From: Shewanella oncorhynchi | GTDB taxonomy: Bacteria; Pseudomonadota; Gammaproteobacteria; Enterobacterales; Shewanellaceae | DNA: 64,000 nt | Direction of reading: 5' to 3' | Assembly: GCF_012584455.1 (NCBI RefSeq) | Contig: NZ_JABAEB010000015.1 | Span: forward strand, 1 to 64,000 | Part shown: positions 8,072 to 15,900 of the stretch, piece by piece | Position numbering within the stretch: the stretch's first letter is position 1 | How the letters are laid out: every line of letters begins with the position of its first letter | The notes under the pieces: generated by a model | Seen by the model: only the letters and a program-made list of their open reading frames with translations | The model's database searches: none | What the model was told of the DNA's origin: nothing | Made by a program: the position numbers and the translations under genes

Positions 8072-8881
8072 ATGAATATTCCTGTATGGTTTGCTCAAGA
8101 AAAGTGTGTTCAAACTCAATCACATGGCGCGCATAAGCGGTCGCTAAAGTGCTTGGTTTTATCGCTTGCCGTGGGGATCTCACTTTTGGGGGCGCTCAGT
8201 GTGCCGACTGTGGCGGTGGCCGGAAATAGAGGCTATTCGGATCAAGACGAACGTCACGGTCATCGTGATAGCCACAGTCGTGGCGATAGTCATTACAACA
8301 ATCGTCATGACAATTATTACGACAACCGCCATGTGCGTAAAGATAATCGCCATTATCGTCCCTATTATCGACCTTATTACCCTTGGGGTTTAGGACTGGG
8401 TTTAGGGCTCGCTACGGGGTGGGGATCGGGTTGGAATGTCGGTTATGGTGTGAACACCCATTGGAACAATGATTGGGGTTGGAATACATCGCGTGACGCC
8501 TACGCTCGAAATTACTGGAACTCGCCCTATTCGGGCATAGGTTTGTCGATTCCTATGGCCTACGACGATGAACCTGTGGCCATTTCTGCACCTGTACGGG
8601 TAACAACCAGTATGCAGTATTCTGCGAGTGAAGGCCGTATGGTGTCGAGTATGCCTGTAAATATGGCCGGACAATCGACTGGGCAACTGGTGTCGCAAAC
8701 TAGTAACGGCACAGGCAAAACAGTTGCGACTCCGCGCCCACGCGCACCGCACAGTGTGTCTAGCTTGCCGAGCAATGCTAGGGTTGTGCTGCAGGATGGT
8801 CGTACACTTTACGAGTGGCAAGGCACGCTTTACGCCTACGACTGGAACAGTCAAACCTATCAAGAACAGTTAGTCAGATAG
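8072..8881 (+). CDS. Secreted His/Tyr/Gly-rich protein of unknown function
   Basis: 269 residues. A long N-region and the hydrophobic segment LVLSLAVGISLLGALSVPTVAVA give a probable signal peptide cut after AVA-G (about residue 50). A low-complexity stretch rich in His, Arg, Asp and Tyr follows (about 55-105), then a Gly/Trp-rich part (WGLGLGLGLATGWGSGWNVG). The C-terminal part ends in a compact domain with ARVVLQDGRTLYEWQGTLY, like DUF6515-type envelope proteins. Metal binding through the His-rich segment is possible. It diverges from ubiD and ends in a strong terminator. The function is unknown. Confidence 0.8.
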   Translation: MNIPVWFAQEKCVQTQSHGAHKRSLKCLVLSLAVGISLLGALSVPTVAVAGNRGYSDQDERHGHRDSHSRGDSHYNNRHDNYYDNRHVRKDNRHYRPYYRPYYPWGLGLGLGLATGWGSGWNVGYGVNTHWNNDWGWNTSRDAYARNYWNSPYSGIGLSIPMAYDDEPVAISAPVRVTTSMQYSASEGRMVSSMPVNMAGQSTGQLVSQTSNGTGKTVATPRPRAPHSVSSLPSNARVVLQDGRTLYEWQGTLYAYDWNSQTYQEQLVR

Positions 8882-8905
8882 ATTTACATTACGTAAATGA
8901 CTGAG

Positions 8906-8938
8906 AAATTGGAGCCCCTTAGTGGGCTCCAATTTATT
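8906..8938 (+). terminator. Rho-independent terminator
   Basis: Stem AAATTGGAGCCC / GGGCTCCAATTT with a six-base loop, followed by ATTTATC, 25 bp after the secreted-protein stop. Confidence 0.85.
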
Positions 8939-9011
8939 TATCATCTTTTATTATCTTTTTATTAGTTATTTATTAGCTAGTTGTCGTTTTATAGCATAAC
9001 GGAGAAGAGGT

Positions 9012-10235
9012 TTGGATACTGTTAGAAATCAGGCTGCCCAAAACCAGCATAAGGGCGCCAGTACATTATGGGTGTTACTTGCCTTAGCACTCGGAACATT
9101 CGCTTTAGGCACCACAGAATTTGCTTCCATGACCTTAGTGCCTTATATCGCGAGCGATTTAGGGGTAGAGGTTGCCCATGTGAGTTATGCCATTAGTGCG
9201 TATGCGCTGGGGGTTGTGGTCGGTTCGCCGATTATCATGGTGCTAGCCGTTAGGGTCAGACGGCGAACACTCTTGATTGCTTTAGCCGGGTTAATGGCGG
9301 TGGCCAATGGCTTAAGTGCGTTAGCGCCATCATTGAATTGGTTAATCTTTTTTCGTTTTCTCAGCGGCTTGCCCCACGGCGCTTATTTCGGCGTGGCTAT
9401 GTTGCTCGCCGCCTCTTTAGTGCCGCCAGAAATGAAGGCCCGCGCCGTATCGCGGGTGATTATTGGCCTTACGCTGGCGACGATTATCGGTGTGCCGTTT
9501 GCGACTTGGATGGGGCAAACTGTGGGCTGGCGCTCGGGCATTGGCATAGTGGCGATTCTGGCGACCATTACCGCGATAATGGTGTATTTTTTAGCACCTA
9601 ATCAAGCCGTGCCCGCTGATGCGAGTCCCAAAAAAGAGCTACAAACCCTGAAGAATCGTGAAGTCTGGTTGACGCTTGGCATCGCGGCCATTGGCTTTGG
9701 CGGTATCTTCTGTGTGTATACCTATCTGGCTGAAACCTTAATCCAAGTGACGCAAGTCGAGCCGTTTAAGATCCCGATCATGATGGCGGTATTTGGTATT
9801 GGCGCAACATTGGGCACCTTAGTTTGCGGCTGGGCGGCGGATAAGTCGGCCTTAGCGGCGGCGTTTTGGTCGTTAGTGTTAAGCACTGTGGTGTTGGCTA
9901 TTTACCCGAGTTTGACCGGACATTACTGGGCGCTGATGCCCGTGGTATTTTTTGTTGGTTGTGGGTTAGGGCTTGCCACTATTGTGCAAGCCAGATTGAT
10001 GGATGTGGCGCCCGATGGTCAAGCCATGACAGGCGCTTTAGTGCAATGCGCCTTTAATCTTGCCAATGCAATTGGCCCTTGGGTGGGCAGTTTAGTGATA
10101 CTGTCAGGACAAGGCATTGCCGCGACAGGTTATGCGGCGTCTTTGTTGTCATTAGGGGGACTGCTGATGTGGTGGCTGACCCACAGAGAAAGCCGTCGCG
10201 TCGTTACCCTAAACACAGCAAACTGCGCCGACTAG
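9012..10235 (+). CDS. MFS transporter, DHA1 (AraJ/CmlA-like) family
   Basis: 407 residues, twelve predicted membrane helices. The N-terminal half has LALALGTFALGTTEFASMTL and FRFLSGLPHGAYFGVAMLLA, typical of the AraJ/PbuE/NepI exporter group (TEF signature in helix 1 and the motif-C-like GLPHGAYFG). A sugar, nucleoside or drug efflux role is likely; the substrate is unclear. The start is TTG at 9012, preceded by GGAGAAGAGG. It converges with the SDR gene. Confidence 0.88.
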   Translation: MDTVRNQAAQNQHKGASTLWVLLALALGTFALGTTEFASMTLVPYIASDLGVEVAHVSYAISAYALGVVVGSPIIMVLAVRVRRRTLLIALAGLMAVANGLSALAPSLNWLIFFRFLSGLPHGAYFGVAMLLAASLVPPEMKARAVSRVIIGLTLATIIGVPFATWMGQTVGWRSGIGIVAILATITAIMVYFLAPNQAVPADASPKKELQTLKNREVWLTLGIAAIGFGGIFCVYTYLAETLIQVTQVEPFKIPIMMAVFGIGATLGTLVCGWAADKSALAAAFWSLVLSTVVLAIYPSLTGHYWALMPVVFFVGCGLGLATIVQARLMDVAPDGQAMTGALVQCAFNLANAIGPWVGSLVILSGQGIAATGYAASLLSLGGLLMWWLTHRESRRVVTLNTANCAD

Positions 10236-10249
10236 CGAGTGCTAAGGAA

Positions 10250-10277
10250 GAGACGCAGTGGTCATATTCTGCGTCTC
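10250..10277. terminator. Bidirectional hairpin between convergent genes
   Basis: Inverted repeat GAGACGCAG / CTGCGTCTC with a ten-base loop, between the MFS and SDR stop codons. It has no long T-run, so it is a weaker terminator candidate. Confidence 0.5.
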
Positions 10278-10289
10278 GAATCCGCACAT

Positions 10290-10967
10290 TTAGCCCCTTT
10301 GTATGGTGATATCGGCGATATAACCATGCTCCGTGGCAACTAAGGCTTGTTTGAGCATGCCAGCCGCTTCATCGGCGGACATAAAGCTTGAGGTATCTAA
10401 AGCCTTACCGCTACTGGGCCAAAAGCCTGTGTCCATGCCGCCGGGATACACGGCAATCAACTTCATTGGGCTTTGTTTAAGCTCTAATCGCACCGACTCG
10501 ATAAATCCCCGCACCGCCCATTTTGCCGCGCAGTAAGTGGATTCGCCCGCCTTGGCGGCCAGTGCTGCGGTGGACATGACCACAACCACAGTTACTGCTT
10601 GATCTTTATAGCGTTTCACTAATTCCCGCACTAACAAAATCGTCGAGGTGACATTGTTATTGAGCAGGCTTTGGATATAGTTCACCCCTTGGGTTTCAAT
10701 CGCACCAAAGTAGCCGCTGCCCGCACAGTGGATCACGGTTTTAGGGGCTTGCGTTAGGCCATCGAACAGGGCTTCGAGACTCGATTCACTGGCGAGATCG
10801 GCGGTGATCGCGGCGATCGTTTTGTTGGAGAAGGGCGTTAATGCATTGGCGACGGTTTGCAGACGTTCGGCATGGCGACCTGTGAGTGTCAGTGCTTCAT
10901 TCTCTTTGGCGTAGAGCGATGCGAGTGCCGCACCTAAACCACTGCTGGCGCCGGTAATTAATATCAT
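10290..10967 (-). CDS. Short-chain dehydrogenase/reductase
   Basis: 225-residue classical SDR. The nucleotide-binding motif ITGASSGLGAALA is at residues 4-16, NNVTS is near 110, a Ser lies in VVMSTAALAAKAG, and the catalytic pair YCAAK is near 146. These point to an NAD(P)-dependent oxidoreductase; the substrate cannot be read from sequence. It lies 81 bp downstream of accB on the same strand, where accC would normally be found, so transcription with aroQ-accB is possible. Confidence 0.9.
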   Translation of the reverse strand: MILITGASSGLGAALASLYAKENEALTLTGRHAERLQTVANALTPFSNKTIAAITADLASESSLEALFDGLTQAPKTVIHCAGSGYFGAIETQGVNYIQSLLNNNVTSTILLVRELVKRYKDQAVTVVVVMSTAALAAKAGESTYCAAKWAVRGFIESVRLELKQSPMKLIAVYPGGMDTGFWPSSGKALDTSSFMSADEAAGMLKQALVATEHGYIADITIQRG

Positions 10968-11048
10968 AGTGACCTCGGTTAATGCTGTCTTGGTTTGAAA
11001 ACCGCATCTTAAATCTAAGTGCGCTTCAATTCATGGGAAGGCGAGCGG

Positions 11049-11492
11049 TTAGATTAAGGTAAATAGTGGCTGATCGAATGCCACTTCATCGCCGTCTTTG
11101 GCCCAAATAGCGCTGACCACGCCATCGCGCTCGGCTTGGATGGGATTCATCATTCTCATCGCTTCGATAATGCAGATCACTTCACCTTGGCTCACACGTT
11201 GACCGACTTTAACCAGCGGCACATCATCGAGTTCTGCCGCCGCGTAAAAAGTGCCGACCATAGGTGAGACTTGTACAAAACCTTCTGTACTTGGCAAAAT
11301 GCCTGTTTGCTTTGCCTGTTCACTCAAAGGCGTGACGCGTGCTCTGGGTAGCGTTTGCTGTGATTGCACATTGGCTGGCATAGGGCTGTAACGGGTGATG
11401 CGAATTGATTCTTCACCTTCAGTGATCGCCAGTTCTGCTATGTCAGATTCTTGTACTAACTCAATGAGTTTTTTAATTTTACGAAGATCCAT
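11049..11492 (-). CDS. accB: AccB-like biotin carboxyl carrier protein lacking the biotin lysine
   Basis: 147 residues, normal length for acetyl-CoA carboxylase BCCP. The N-terminus MDLRKIKKLIELVQESDIAE and the SPMVGTFYAAAE strand are clear AccB features, followed by the biotinyl domain GEVICIIEAMRMMNPIQAER. The family motif is EAMKM, where the Lys is biotinylated; here residue 113 is Arg (AGA, plus-strand tct at 11154-11156). Unless this is a sequencing error, the protein cannot be biotinylated at the normal place. aroQ lies 42 bp upstream as usual, but accC is absent downstream. It may be a second, non-biotinylated AccB paralogue. Confidence 0.88.
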   Translation of the reverse strand: MDLRKIKKLIELVQESDIAELAITEGEESIRITRYSPMPANVQSQQTLPRARVTPLSEQAKQTGILPSTEGFVQVSPMVGTFYAAAELDDVPLVKVGQRVSQGEVICIIEAMRMMNPIQAERDGVVSAIWAKDGDEVAFDQPLFTLI

Positions 11493-11534
11493 TGCTATTT
11501 ATCTGCCCTTGCAAAGCACGCTATTGAATAGAAT

Positions 11535-11975
11535 TTACTGTGGCTGGTTGAGCCGCTTAATGGCCGCCGCCAGTGCAAACTCATAACCCTGTGAACCAAA
11601 ACCGCAAATCACACCTATCGCCTTATCGGAAAAATAGGAATGGTGGCGAAAGGCTTCACGGGCGTGCACATTGGATAAATGCACTTCAAAGAACGGAATC
11701 GCGACGCCAAGCAGGGCATCACGCAGGGCGACGCTAGTATGGGTAAAGGCGGCGGGATTGATAATAATCATCTGGGCATCGGTTGCATGAATCGCATTGA
11801 TTAGCTCAAATTCGGCGTTGGACTGAATATGATCGAGCTCAACTCCCGCCAACTTTGCCTGCTGGTTTAACTCCGCCACTATGTCGGCTAAGGTTTGATG
11901 ACCGTAAACGCTGGGCTCGCGGCGGCCTAAGAGGTTGAGATTGGGGCCATTGACGAGCAAAATTTTGTGACTCAT
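11535..11975 (-). CDS. aroQ: Type II 3-dehydroquinate dehydratase
   Basis: 146-residue dodecameric type II dehydroquinase, third step of the shikimate pathway. Conserved pieces are LLVNGPNLNLLGRREPSVYG (catalytic Arg and Tyr), QSNAEFELINAIH, NPAAFTHTSVALRDAL with the catalytic His, and EVHLSNVHAREAFRHHS. All active-site positions I can check are present. It is linked to accB downstream, the arrangement common in gammaproteobacteria. Confidence 0.96.
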   Translation of the reverse strand: MSHKILLVNGPNLNLLGRREPSVYGHQTLADIVAELNQQAKLAGVELDHIQSNAEFELINAIHATDAQMIIINPAAFTHTSVALRDALLGVAIPFFEVHLSNVHAREAFRHHSYFSDKAIGVICGFGSQGYEFALAAAIKRLNQPQ

Positions 11976-12210
11976 TGCGCTTTCCTTTACGGCATGCCTT
12001 GGGATTTATGCTGGGATTAAAGTTGGAATAAATTTATTTCAGTTTTCTACATAGGCCATTAACTTAACCTGTTCAAATCGATTTTGCATTATCCGTTAGT
12101 CAATTGTGTGCGAGCTGATCATGTGCGAGCCGATTATGCCTTTGAAATCCTGTGCCATTGTTGGCTGGGTTCAATTGCGGTTATTTCTCTGGTACCGAGT
12201 TAGCAATTGC

Positions 12211-12274
12211 CTAAGTTGACTGTCAGTTGAGTTAATTGTCATCTAAGTTAACTGTCACCTAAGTTAATAGTCAC
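12211..12274. repeat. Four tandem 16-bp repeats overlapping the arfB 3' end
   Basis: Four imperfect 16-bp units of the form CTAAGTTAACTGTCAC run head to tail. The last unit covers the arfB stop codon and its final Ser-Asp-Tyr codons. The array probably expanded by slippage from the arfB end. No function is evident. Confidence 0.8.
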
Positions 12275-12680
12275 TCTTCTGTTGACGCATGGCCTTAGTG
12301 GCACCTTTTTGTTTCTTGGTCTCTAATCGCCGCGTTTGGCTGCCTTTAGTGGCGCGGGTGGGGATGCGTTTTTTCTGCACTTCACCGACACTGGCAACCA
12401 AGGCGATAAATTGCTCCAACGCCGTTTGGCGGTTGGCATCTTGGCTGCGGCTCGCTTGGCATTTGATAATGATTTTGCCGCTTTTAGTGATGCGGTGATC
12501 GGCCTTGTTGAGCAAACGTTCTTGGTAAAACTCGGGTAATGATGAGCTTTTAATATCAAAAATCAGCTGCGCAGCGGTGGACACTTTATTTAAGTGCTGG
12601 CCGCCTGCACCACTCGAACGGATAAATTGCCACTCGATTTCATTTTCCTGAAGTTCCACACGGTTTGAGATTTTTATCAT
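12264..12680 (-). CDS. arfB: Alternative ribosome-rescue factor / peptidyl-tRNA hydrolase ArfB
   Basis: 138 residues, close to the 140 of E. coli ArfB (YaeJ). It rescues stalled ribosomes by hydrolysing peptidyl-tRNA. The catalytic GGQ loop lies in RSSGAGGQHLNKVSTA (near residue 25). The basic C-terminal tail (RRLETKKQKGATKAMRQQ) is the part that enters the mRNA channel. The start at 12678-12680 (MIKISNRVEL) aligns with E. coli; an ATG five codons upstream is possible. Neither has a strong ribosome site. Confidence 0.93.
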   Translation of the reverse strand: MIKISNRVELQENEIEWQFIRSSGAGGQHLNKVSTAAQLIFDIKSSSLPEFYQERLLNKADHRITKSGKIIIKCQASRSQDANRQTALEQFIALVASVGEVQKKRIPTRATKGSQTRRLETKKQKGATKAMRQQKSDY

Positions 12681-12831
12681 GGCAAACTTAGGCATTTTTC
12701 AGCATGGATTGAGAAGCCATCAATAATGACTTATGGCTTTCCAATAGATTTGTTATCATCGGGCGCATTCTTTGCCGCTGCATTGGCTAAAGCCATTGCC
12801 TGCAAAAGTGTTCTCGATTCGGAGTGCCTCT

Positions 12832-13197
12832 ATGTTATGCCAAATCCCCGATATTGCTAAGGGTGTTATCAGTCTTTTTGCCAGTGGCCGACTATCCTCC
12901 ACCGATTATCGGACCCGTTTACAGCCTGCGATTAAGAGTTATCGTAAGGATTGGGGCCAAGTTTGCCTGTATATTGAGGCAGATGTGTTACTCGAAGGCT
13001 GGGAATTTGAGTCGCTGACCGGTAGTGGTGAAGTCCAGTTACCGAATTTTGAAGCCTTAGTGTTTGTGGGCGGCCCTGATTGGGTAGGAAATGCGGTCCG
13101 CTTACTTGGTCCTTTTATGCAGGGCGAAGTGGCTTGGTTTCCACTCGAACAGAAAGCTAAAGCGATTGCTTGGATCACTAAGCGTTCGAATATTTAA
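12832..13197 (+). CDS. STAS/SEC14 (SpoIIAA-like) domain protein
   Basis: 121 residues when started at ATG 12832, which follows GGAGTGCC; the frame extends upstream to 12772 without a better start. The sequence (SYRKDWGQVCLYIEADVLLE, LPNFEALVFVGGPDWVGNAV, EVAWFPLEQKAKAIAWI) fits the SpoIIAA-like family, a single alpha/beta domain of unclear role in proteobacteria. It is transcribed toward the DUF3012 lipoprotein, 36 bp away, possibly as one unit. Confidence 0.75.
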   Translation: MLCQIPDIAKGVISLFASGRLSSTDYRTRLQPAIKSYRKDWGQVCLYIEADVLLEGWEFESLTGSGEVQLPNFEALVFVGGPDWVGNAVRLLGPFMQGEVAWFPLEQKAKAIAWITKRSNI

Positions 13198-13233
13198 TGG
13201 TCTAATTTAGGCCATATTTACAAGGAATTAAGT

Positions 13234-13443
13234 ATGTCATTATTGAAATCGGGCTCTTTTTCTTCGCTAACAGTTTCTAAGGTCAGTGCGATTGCGTTAG
13301 TGTTGGCATTTACTGCTGGACTGAGTGCCTGCGCGCCAGAAGTGGGCAGTGATGCTTGGTGTAAACAGATGAAAAATAAGCCGTCTGGCGATTGGACTGC
13401 TAACGAAGCCGCTGATTATGCTAAGCATTGTGTATTTAAATAA
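13234..13443 (+). CDS. DUF3012 lipoprotein
   Basis: 69 residues. A signal segment is followed by the lipobox LSAC (Cys about residue 33), then the DUF3012 signature CAPEVGSDAWCKQMKNKPSG and DWTANEAADYAKHCVFK. Small envelope lipoprotein of unknown function, common in marine gammaproteobacteria. Its 3' end (TGTATTTAAATAAGTGCT, 13431-13448) is imperfectly duplicated just after the stop codon. Confidence 0.9.
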   Translation: MSLLKSGSFSSLTVSKVSAIALVLAFTAGLSACAPEVGSDAWCKQMKNKPSGDWTANEAADYAKHCVFK

Positions 13444-13591
13444 GTGCTGTGCATTTAAATAAGCACTGAGTGTTTAAGTCAGCGTTAGCCTTTAGAGATC
13501 ACAGCTTGAAAGACTTTGCTTGCGAGCTGTGAACTTATGTTTATCATACGGGTCAGATGTTCCGTTATCCGTTATTTACTATAGGTGATAT

Positions 13592-14068
13592 TTGAATTCT
13601 ACCGCTAAGCCATTTTTTACTCGAATGGTGACCCTACTGATAGCTATTATCGTGCTGCAATTTGCCGGCGCGAATTTGGGTGCGCATCAGTTACATGCGG
13701 GCAATGGCGCGGAAGAAGCTGAGAATCATCCCCATCTGCAATTTAGCGCCCAAGTGACCACTTTGGCCCAATGTGTCGATTGTGTTTGTCCAAGCGAGCA
13801 AGCCTTAGGCTTTGCGGACTCCACGGGTGTCACCAGTAATCACGCGGGTGAAAACCAAAGCAGCGGATTTCATTCCCACTTAGTTAAAACCACTGAAATA
13901 CAAGATTTTGACCTATGCCTCGACTGTCAATGCCATGGCGGTCATGTGGCACTGTTATCTCAGGCAGTGAGTCAGCCTGTACAGGCGTTAGAAAGCGTCT
14001 ATCTGCCTACCGATGTATCCTATTTCCCGCCTGAAAATTTACCTAAATACCGACCTCCTATCGCTTAA
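13592..14068 (+). CDS. Exported Cys/His-rich protein preceding the metal-efflux genes
   Basis: 158 residues from a TTG start after AGGTGATA-like sequence. A hydrophobic segment (MVTLLIAIIVLQFAGANLGA) is a signal peptide or anchor. The mature part has two metal-ligand-like clusters, AQCVDCVCPSEQ and DLCLDCQCHGGH, plus scattered His (HQLHAG, ENHPHLQ, FHSHL). It resembles DUF2946-type small exported proteins found next to metal-transport genes. It leads directly into the czcCBA-like genes, so periplasmic metal binding or sensing is a reasonable inference. Confidence 0.75.
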   Translation: MNSTAKPFFTRMVTLLIAIIVLQFAGANLGAHQLHAGNGAEEAENHPHLQFSAQVTTLAQCVDCVCPSEQALGFADSTGVTSNHAGENQSSGFHSHLVKTTEIQDFDLCLDCQCHGGHVALLSQAVSQPVQALESVYLPTDVSYFPPENLPKYRPPIA

Positions 14069-14396
14069 TTCTCCAATATTCGGCTTATTTCTCGGCCTAG
14101 GACGATTGATTCATCTGATTGGATCTCATTCTATTTTGCCGCGTGATAAGCCCGTTATGTTCATCTCCCAAAAGATACGCTTGAACTGATGCTCGCAGCG
14201 TTAACTGTTGGAGCCGTCATTGGCTTTTGAGCCGTTACTGTATTGCTTGGCGGGATGATTCGATCGGCGCTTATTTGCCATGCCCAGAACGATATGATTG
14301 CTTTGCATTGAGCTATTTAAATGAAGCTCACATCTAGCGGTCTCGCTTTGGGCGCAAAAGTCAGCCGATCCACATTCGATATTGTTAGGATTTGCG
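14069..14396. other. Intergenic region before the efflux operon
   Basis: 328 bp with no supported gene. It presumably holds the promoter of the RND genes; no clear operator was recognised. A minus-strand frame at 14201-14701 is mainly antisense to the czcC repeat region and is not considered real. Confidence 0.5.
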
Positions 14397-15890
14397 ATGA
14401 AAAAAACGATTCTCGCCCGTACTTTAGTTTGTCTGTTTAGATCGGGCTTGTTTAGCTGTGGATTAGTATTGGCCGCCGGATTGGTAGCCTTTGCCCTCGC
14501 GGCAGAAAATGACTCTCTTGAAGTCGACGTCCTTGAAGTCAAGGTCCTTGAAACCAAAGCCTCTGAAGCTAATGCCCCTGAAATCAATGCCTCTGAAGTT
14601 GAGTCATTTAAGGCGCAATCACTGGGCTTAGCCGCCAAAGAAACCGACACGCCACATGTCAACTTTGGCCAATGGTTGCCTGAGTTACTCACACAGTTCA
14701 ATCAGTTACCTGAAGTTCAGGCGCAACTAGTAAGGCAGCAACAGGCCAAACTGGCCATTCAGGCGGCAGATCGCGCTGTGTATAACCCAGAACTTGGGTT
14801 TAATTATCAAAATGCTGATACAGATGCCTACAGCTTAGGGCTGAGCCAAACCCTCGATTGGGGCGACAAGCGCGGCGTGGCGACACAGCGTGCCGAGCTT
14901 GAAGCGCAAATCCTTTTAGCGGACATAGGGTTAGAGCGTAGCCAAATGTTAGCCGAACGCTTGCTGGCCTTGGCAGAACAGGCGCAAAGCCGTAAGGCGC
15001 TGACCTTTGCCGAGCAGCAATTAAGGTTCACCAAGGCGCAGCTCAATATTGCTGAGCAGCGATTGGCGGCGGGGGATTTGTCTAACGTCGAGCTGCAATT
15101 GATACAACTCGAAGTCGCCTCTAATACTGCCGACTACGCCTTAGCCGAGCAGGTGGCCTTAGTGGCCGATGGCAAAGTAATTGAATTACTTGGGGATAAT
15201 AATTTCGCTTTTAGTGAGTTTATCAAAGAGATCCATTTCTTTGTGACTCAGGCTAAGCAAGCGCCAGCGGCCGAGTTGGGCACCTCTACATCAGCCTTGC
15301 CAGCACTGGCGAGTGCTTATCAGCAAGTGCTGCTCGCCAGAGTTAATGTCATGCAAGTCAAAGCGGAAGCTTCGGCTGACCCGACTATTAGCCTAGGCGC
15401 TGAAAAGGAAGGCACGGACAATAAGCTCGGTGTCGGCGTGTCGATTCCTCTACAAGTTCGCAATAACTACAGTGAGTTACAAGCCGTAGCCGATAAGGGC
15501 ATCGCTATCGCGGAGCAAGGCTATCTTGCCCGTGAGCGAGTGCTTACCGCTAAGCAGAAACAATTCCTCTATGCGTTACCGCGTTTACTCGAACGTTACC
15601 AAGACTGGCGTGAGTTAGTGCAAGTGTCAGGTGCTAAAGCCGCTAAATCCTTAAGCCAACAATGGCAGGCGGGGGATGTGAGTACTAGCGAGTACTTACA
15701 GAGCCGTCGTCAGTTAGCCGCCAGTTATTTGGTGGGCTTAAACCTAGAAACGGCTATCTATCAAAGTTGGTTAACTTGGATGGGCGAAAGCGGCCAGCTT
15801 ATGCCTTTTATCGAAAAGCTCATTATAGAAAAGCTAAATGCAGCTCCTTCGATAACATCTAATGCCGCCGCACGCACAGTAAACCCATGA
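14397..15890 (+). CDS. TolC/CzcC-family outer-membrane efflux protein
   Basis: About 497 residues. Start ATG 14397 (MKKTILARTLVC) is preferred over the TTG at 14382 because AGGA lies just upstream. A signal peptide ends near AAGLVAFALAAEN. Residues about 41-70 form six five-residue repeats (LEVDV, LEVKV, LETKA and so on). The OEP domain follows with two duplicated halves: LSQTLDWGDKRGVATQRAEL, FAEQQLRFTKAQLNIAEQRL and the second-half VGVSIPLQVRNNYSELQAVA. It forms the outer-membrane duct of the tripartite metal pump with the next two genes. The gap to the adaptor gene is 10 bp. Confidence 0.93.
   Translation: MKKTILARTLVCLFRSGLFSCGLVLAAGLVAFALAAENDSLEVDVLEVKVLETKASEANAPEINASEVESFKAQSLGLAAKETDTPHVNFGQWLPELLTQFNQLPEVQAQLVRQQQAKLAIQAADRAVYNPELGFNYQNADTDAYSLGLSQTLDWGDKRGVATQRAELEAQILLADIGLERSQMLAERLLALAEQAQSRKALTFAEQQLRFTKAQLNIAEQRLAAGDLSNVELQLIQLEVASNTADYALAEQVALVADGKVIELLGDNNFAFSEFIKEIHFFVTQAKQAPAAELGTSTSALPALASAYQQVLLARVNVMQVKAEASADPTISLGAEKEGTDNKLGVGVSIPLQVRNNYSELQAVADKGIAIAEQGYLARERVLTAKQKQFLYALPRLLERYQDWRELVQVSGAKAAKSLSQQWQAGDVSTSEYLQSRRQLAASYLVGLNLETAIYQSWLTWMGESGQLMPFIEKLIIEKLNAAPSITSNAAARTVNP
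14517..14606 (+). repeat. Six tandem 15-bp repeats inside the czcC-like gene
   Basis: In-frame units such as CTTGAAGTCGACGTC encode LEVDV-LEVKV-LETKA-SEANA-PEINA-SEVES. Identity is highest in the first units and decays along the array. The encoded segment sits between the signal peptide and the OEP domain, so copy-number changes would be tolerated. Confidence 0.85.
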
Positions 15891-15900
15891 GGTCACAATA

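Noticed and set aside
11535..11975. AroQ missing the NHEG motif
   Set aside because: NAEF-type sequence at this position is common in proteobacterial AroQ (NAEY in Pseudomonas), so it is not a defect.
12211..12274. CRISPR array
   Set aside because: The 16-bp units abut without spacers and overlap a coding gene.
14201..14701. Minus-strand protein opposite the czcC repeats
   Set aside because: The frame is a consequence of the 15-bp periodic sequence; no ribosome site or domain is present.
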